A stretch of DNA of 64,000 nt from contig NZ_OY759867.1 of the NCBI RefSeq assembly GCF_963662805.1, positions 537,936-601,935 on the forward strand, given 5' to 3'. Shown in pieces: positions 63,341-64,000 of this stretch (position 1 is the stretch's first letter; each line of letters opens with the position of its first letter). Source of the DNA: an uncultured Cohaesibacter sp. GTDB lineage: Bacteria; Pseudomonadota; Alphaproteobacteria; Rhizobiales; Cohaesibacteraceae. The notes beneath the pieces are model-generated. The model did not search any database and was not told the DNA's origin. It worked only from the letters and a program-made list of their open reading frames with translations. The translations under genes and the position numbers were made by a program.

Positions 63341-64000
63341 AGCGCTGCGAAACCGGCTGGTCCCTTGTCGTCCTTTGCCCCTCTGCCTCGGCTGAAGATC
63401 TGGCGAAAAGCATCCGGGACACCCTGAAGGGCGACGGCTGGGCGGTGGAGCTGCATGGCAAATCCGGCGTCGAGACTGCCGACCGGACCTATGGGGATAC
63501 GATCACCCATTTGCGAGAGCTTTTCACGGCTGGGCACGGGATCCTCGCCCTTTGCGCCAGTGGCATCATCATCCGTGCCCTCGGTCCGCTGCTCGAAAGC
63601 AAGTTCTCCGAACCTCCGGTTCTCGCCGTCGCGCGGGATGGCAGTTCAGTGGTTCCTCTTCTTGGTGGGCATCACGGAGCCAACGATCTGGCGACCATGC
63701 TGGCAGAGAAGCTCAAAGCCCATGCTGCGGTGACCACTGCGGGAGACTGCCATCACAAGGTTGCCTTTGACAAGCCGCCAAGGGGTTGGAAGCTTCAGTC
63801 ACGGCAAAGCGCGGCGCCAATTATGGCGCGGCTCGTGGATGGAGAATCTGTCTCTGTTGATGCTTCGTTCGGCTGGCTCATGGAGGCCGGACTTTCTGTT
63901 TCAACGGACGCGAGCCTGAAGCTCATTGAGAGCATTCATCCGTCCACATCAGAACTAGACCAGTTGGTCTATTCGCCTCAGAAACTCGTGGTCGGTGTCG
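63328..64000 (+). CDS. CbiG-domain cobalamin protein (3' partial), possibly a CbiG-CobJ fusion
   Basis: The frame from ATG 63328 (MEEMKRCETGWSLVVLC) stays open to the right edge, giving 224 codons. Conserved CbiG N-terminal features are ILALCASGIIIRALGPLLESK and VVPLLGGHHGANDLATMLAEKL, followed by AAVTTAGD; the sequence runs into PQKLVVGV at the edge, where the CbiG middle/C domain would begin. CbiG opens the ring at C20 in the anaerobic pathway; alphaproteobacteria often carry a CbiG domain fused to CobJ. Which form is present cannot be decided here. It overlaps cobI by 13 bases. Confidence 0.82.
   Translation, partial: MEEMKRCETGWSLVVLCPSASAEDLAKSIRDTLKGDGWAVELHGKSGVETADRTYGDTITHLRELFTAGHGILALCASGIIIRALGPLLESKFSEPPVLAVARDGSSVVPLLGGHHGANDLATMLAEKLKAHAAVTTAGDCHHKVAFDKPPRGWKLQSRQSAAPIMARLVDGESVSVDASFGWLMEAGLSVSTDASLKLIESIHPSTSELDQLVYSPQKLVVGV

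Overview
The window looks like a chromosomal segment of a motile alphaproteobacterium of the order Hyphomicrobiales (Rhizobiales). The evidence is the flagellar gene order motC-motD/fliK-transglycosylase-flgE-flgK-flgL-flaF-flbT-flgD-fliQ, the flaF/flbT flagellin regulators, an AapJQMP general amino acid transporter, heterotetrameric sarcosine oxidase and an alphaproteobacterial cobalamin cluster. GC is moderate. A marine or coastal relative such as Cohaesibacter would fit, but that is a guess. I see no prophage, transposon or CRISPR array; this is mostly core metabolism.

Layout. 1-9.2 kb: a flagellar late-gene cluster on the + strand, cut at the left edge inside motC. 9.2-12.2 kb: a double-receiver response regulator and a GGDEF-EAL protein, separated by an AT-rich gap. 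12.5-22.3 kb: sulfur and amino acid metabolism (cysteine synthase, AhpD-like protein, mercaptopyruvate sulfurtransferase, aapJQMP, cystathionine beta-lyase) and one outer-membrane barrel. 22.3-26.2 kb: a minus-strand envelope module (ArnT-type GT83, PAP2 phosphatase, GT2, LABN protein). 26.5-35.6 kb: small secreted proteins, a sugar epimerase, tRNA-Arg and tRNA-Pro, an NDUFS4-like complex I subunit, DUF192, a double cold-shock protein, sirtuin, glyoxalase I, an M15-like lipoprotein and a Kef-type antiporter. 35.6-43.3 kb: a membrane-anchored CoxG-like protein, a U32 family enzyme with a C-terminal Cys motif, two tandem saccharopine-dehydrogenase paralogues, an FMN reductase, folD and a DUF1992-like protein. 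43.4-48.6 kb: soxBDAG, convergent with folD, so N-methyl oxidation to 5,10-methylene-THF and its interconversion lie side by side. 48.8-64 kb: a cobalamin and cobalt regulon with two B12 riboswitches. The first precedes DUF1636-cobW-cobN-cobO. The second precedes a CbiM/CbiQ/CbiO ECF cobalt transporter with NikK-like and NikL-like accessory proteins, then cbiX-cobH-cobL-cobI and a CbiG-domain protein cut by the right edge.

The most striking pattern is a set of eleven apparent +1 insertions in short homopolymers, all in one region: one in soxA, eight in cobN, one in cbiX and one in cobH. Removing one base from each run restores full-length, family-like proteins. No such lesion was seen in the first 46 kb. 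Sequencing or assembly error is the likeliest explanation, but real lesions cannot be excluded from the sequence alone. The most interesting biology is the cobalamin region: a long CbiX with an MXCXXC motif and a His-rich tail sits beside the late-insertion chelatase CobN, and a transporter with nickel-type accessory subunits lies under B12 riboswitch control.
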